Notes under the pieces: generated by a model
What the model was told of the DNA's origin: nothing
What the model saw: the letters and a program-made list of their open reading frames with translations, nothing else
Databases searched by the model: none
In this document: positions 29,185 to 31,237 of the stretch, piece by piece
How positions within the stretch are numbered: the first letter of the stretch is position 1
Layout: each line of letters begins with the position of its first letter
Program-made: the position numbers and the translations under genes
Origin: Pseudorhodobacter antarcticus
Lineage (GTDB): Bacteria > Pseudomonadota > Alphaproteobacteria > Rhodobacterales > Rhodobacteraceae
Reading direction: 5' to 3'
Assembly: GCA_945897655.1 (NCBI GenBank)
Contig: CAMDHB010000003.1
Location: 1-31,237 of the forward strand
Length of the DNA stretch: 31,237 nucleotides

Positions 29185-30054
29185 ATGACCTATGATCTTG
29201 TGATCGGCGACCGCGCCTATTCCTCGTGGTCCCTGCGTGGCTGGCTGTTGTTTGACGCGTTCGGCATTCCGGTGAAAACCCACCTTGCGCGCCTCTATTC
29301 CAACGAACTTCCCAACATGCTGCGCGACTTCCACCCCGCCAAGACCGCCCCCACCATGCGCACCCCCGAAGGCGATGTTGTCCCCGAAACCATCGCTATT
29401 GCCGAGGAGTTGGCAACACGCCACCCCGACGCCGGGATCTGGCCCAAAGCCCCCCGCGCCCGCTCCGTTGCTCGCGTGCTTGCGGCTGAGATGCACGCAG
29501 GCTTCACCGCCCTGCGCAGTCATTGCCCGATGAACCTGCGCGTCAGCTATACTGACTGCGTCCCGCCGCAGGCCGTTCTGGATGATCTGGCTCGGCTTGA
29601 GACGGTCTGGGCCTGGGCCCGTGCGCAAACCGGGTCCACAGTCTGGCTCTGCGGTGACTATTCCGCCGCCGACGCCTTTTTCGCCCCCGTCGCCACCCGC
29701 ATCGCCACCTACAACCTGCCCGTCAGTGCGGATGCCGCCGCCTATGTTCGGGCCCATCTGGCCCATCTGTCCTTCCGCCGCTGGCGCGCCATGGGCATGG
29801 TCGATGGTGCGGATCAGCCCTTCTACTGGCGCGATTATCCCCGCCGCGACTGGCCCGGCCCCAAATCCCTGCCAGCCCGGGCCGTTGACGGAACTGAAGC
29901 CGAAAACACCGCCTGCCCCTATTCCGGCAAACCCGTCACCCATGTCCTTGAACTGGACGGACGGCGTTTCGGGTTCTGCAACCCCTTTTGCCGTGACAAG
30001 ACCGCCGCCGACCCGGAAGCTTGGCCGGAATTCCTGAAACTTTACCAATCGTAA
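29185..30054 (+). CDS. Glutathione S-transferase with a C-terminal cysteine-rich extension
   Basis: This 289-residue protein has an N-terminal thioredoxin-like GST domain (YDLVIGDRAYSSWSLRGWLLFDAFGIPV, with SxxS in place of a catalytic Cys) and an all-helical C-terminal GST domain (about 90-205). A tail from about 235 carries CPYSGKPVTHVLELDGRRFGFCNPFCRDKTAADPEAWPEF. The Cys spacing C-P-Y-S-G then F-C-N-P-F-C resembles a YHS/TRASH-type metal-binding finger, not part of a normal GST. AAAGGAGAA precedes the ATG. The tail may bind a metal or a partner; the transferase substrate is unknown. Confidence 0.85.
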   Translation: MTYDLVIGDRAYSSWSLRGWLLFDAFGIPVKTHLARLYSNELPNMLRDFHPAKTAPTMRTPEGDVVPETIAIAEELATRHPDAGIWPKAPRARSVARVLAAEMHAGFTALRSHCPMNLRVSYTDCVPPQAVLDDLARLETVWAWARAQTGSTVWLCGDYSAADAFFAPVATRIATYNLPVSADAAAYVRAHLAHLSFRRWRAMGMVDGADQPFYWRDYPRRDWPGPKSLPARAVDGTEAENTACPYSGKPVTHVLELDGRRFGFCNPFCRDKTAADPEAWPEFLKLYQS

Positions 30055-30099
30055 ACCTTTTGCCCGCTATCCGTTAACCAAGGTAAACAGGAGCAGGGC

Positions 30100-31237
30100 A
30101 TGGTCGCATTGGCCTATACCGTCGCGTTCGAGGGGATCGAGGCGCGCATCGTCGAAGTGCAATGCGCCATCACGGCGGGTTTGCCCTCGTTTTCGGTTGT
30201 GGGTCTGCCCGACAAGGCGGTGTCCGAGGCCAAGGAACGTGTCCGCTCGGCCCTGTCAGCCATGGCCATTGCCCTGCCGTCCAAGCGGATAACAGTCAAC
30301 CTGTCACCCGCCGACCTGCCCAAGGAAGGCTCGCATTTCGATTTGCCGATTGCCATCGCCGTTTTGGCCGCGCTGGAAATCATCCCCAAGGACGAGGTTG
30401 AACAGACCCTGGCCCTGGGCGAGCTTTCGCTGGACGGCCGTCTGATCCCGGTCATCGGGGCGCTGCCCTCAGCCATGACAGCCGCCGAGAACGGCTTTTC
30501 CCTGATGTGCCCCAAAGCTTGCGGTGCCGAGGCGGCTTGGGTCGGGGCCACGCCCGTCCTCGCTGCCATGTCGCTGACCGAAGTAGTGCGACACTTCACC
30601 GGCCAGCAACCCCTGCTTCCGGCCACGGCGGGCGAGGTTGTGACCCCGCCCTTCCAGCGCGACCTGCATGATGTCAAGGGCCAGGAACGGGCCAAGCGCG
30701 CCTTGGAAATTGCTGCTGCGGGCCGTCACCACATGCTGATGGTGGGCTCCCCCGGCTCTGGCAAATCCATGCTCGCCGCCCGCCTGCCAGGCATCCTGCC
30801 GCCGCTATCGGCGGTGGAAGCCCTTGAAACCTCGATGATTCACTCGCTGGCTGGTCTGTTGTCCGAAGGCGGCATCTCCCGCTCGCGCCCGTTCCGCGAA
30901 CCCCACCACACCGCCTCGATGGCCGCCATCGTGGGCGGCGGAAAGGGGGCCAAACCCGGCGAGGTCAGCCTGGCCCACAATGGCGTTCTGTTCATGGATG
31001 AATTCCCCGAATTCCCCCGTGCCGTGCTGGAAACCCTGCGCCAACCCATCGAGACGGGCGACATCGTCGTCGCCCGTGCAAACGCCCATGTGCGCTATCC
31101 CTGTCGTTTCCTGCTGATCGCTGCCGCAAACCCCTGCAAATGCGGCTACATGACCGACCCCGCCCGAGCCTGCGCCCGTGTGCCGATCTGTGGCGAGGAT
31201 TACCTGAGCCGCATCTCCGGCCCCCTGATGGACCGCT
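30100..31237 (+). CDS. comM: ComM/YifB family AAA ATPase (Mg-chelatase-like), 3' end beyond the window
   Basis: The first 379 codons of a protein normally about 500 residues long. The N-terminal ComM domain (1-120: VALAYTVAFEGIEARIVEVQ, VGLPDKAVSEAKERVRSAL, ITVNLSPADLPKEGSHFDLPIAIAVLAAL) is followed by the AAA domain. That domain has GQERAKRALEIAAAG, Walker A GSPGSGKS (216-223), PFREPHHTAS, Walker B VLFMDEFPEF and a zinc-type NPCKCGY. ComM is a hexameric helicase that promotes branch migration during natural transformation and recombination. GGAGCAGGG precedes the ATG. It runs off the right edge intact. Confidence 0.95.
   Translation, partial: MVALAYTVAFEGIEARIVEVQCAITAGLPSFSVVGLPDKAVSEAKERVRSALSAMAIALPSKRITVNLSPADLPKEGSHFDLPIAIAVLAALEIIPKDEVEQTLALGELSLDGRLIPVIGALPSAMTAAENGFSLMCPKACGAEAAWVGATPVLAAMSLTEVVRHFTGQQPLLPATAGEVVTPPFQRDLHDVKGQERAKRALEIAAAGRHHMLMVGSPGSGKSMLAARLPGILPPLSAVEALETSMIHSLAGLLSEGGISRSRPFREPHHTASMAAIVGGGKGAKPGEVSLAHNGVLFMDEFPEFPRAVLETLRQPIETGDIVVARANAHVRYPCRFLLIAAANPCKCGYMTDPARACARVPICGEDYLSRISGPLMDR

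Noticed and set aside
29119..30048. Long minus-strand frame opposite the glutathione S-transferase
   Set aside because: Antisense Gly-rich shadow; the plus-strand protein has clear GST motifs and a good ribosome binding site.

Overview
The window reads as chromosomal DNA of a Rhodobacteraceae-type alphaproteobacterium. It is GC-rich with strong G/C third-position bias. The gene content fits this group: an RpoH2-type sigma-32 paralogue, a fused carnitine dehydrogenase/betainyl-CoA thioesterase next to a BKACE gene, a MoeB with an N-terminal membrane extension, and GC-rich hairpins followed by a GGGATATTT-like tail between operons. This placement is inferred from gene content, not from a marker gene. 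No rRNA, tRNA, CRISPR array, intact insertion sequence or phage gene was seen.

Region 1 (1-5600) is a patchwork. The 3' end of a probable sulfatase gene is followed by a divergent VOC protein/YafY-type regulator pair with a perfect operator-like dyad between them. A second, decayed copy of the same sulfatase 3' end comes next. Then come an exported PQQ-dependent sugar (aldose) dehydrogenase-like protein, a GMC oxidoreductase on the opposite strand, and a small RibD/DHFR-fold reductase.

Region 2 (5701-15846) is the core of the window: a carnitine and trimethylammonium catabolic locus. On the minus strand, in transcription order, it runs: BKACE, HD-domain protein, two periplasmic lipocalins, L-carnitine dehydrogenase fused to a hotdog thioesterase, SDR, acyl-CoA dehydrogenase, then a structured leader, NDP-forming acyl-CoA synthetase and CaiD-like dehydratase. 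A CdhR-like GlxA/AraC regulator is divergent from BKACE. The first part should convert free L-carnitine via 3-dehydrocarnitine and betainyl-CoA to glycine betaine. The second part looks like a CoA-ester route for gamma-butyrobetaine, crotonobetaine and carnitine. The HD protein resembles PhnZ/TmpB-type di-iron oxygenases and is the best candidate for new chemistry.

Region 3 (16111-20424, minus strand) carries a polar amino-acid ABC binding protein and permease, an M3 oligopeptidase and a YdeI-like protein: peptide and amino-acid uptake or turnover. No ATPase is present. Upstream lies a secreted RTX metalloprotease (20579-22027). A class III extradiol dioxygenase is divergent from it (22359-23153).

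Region 4 (23219-31237) is mostly housekeeping. On the minus strand are a degenerate LAS-peptidase-like membrane protein coupled to an APH-like kinase, then coaBC-dut-moeB as an overlapping cluster, and rpoH2. On the plus strand are cobU, a glutathione S-transferase with a cysteine-rich tail, and the 5' part of the comM/yifB AAA ATPase.
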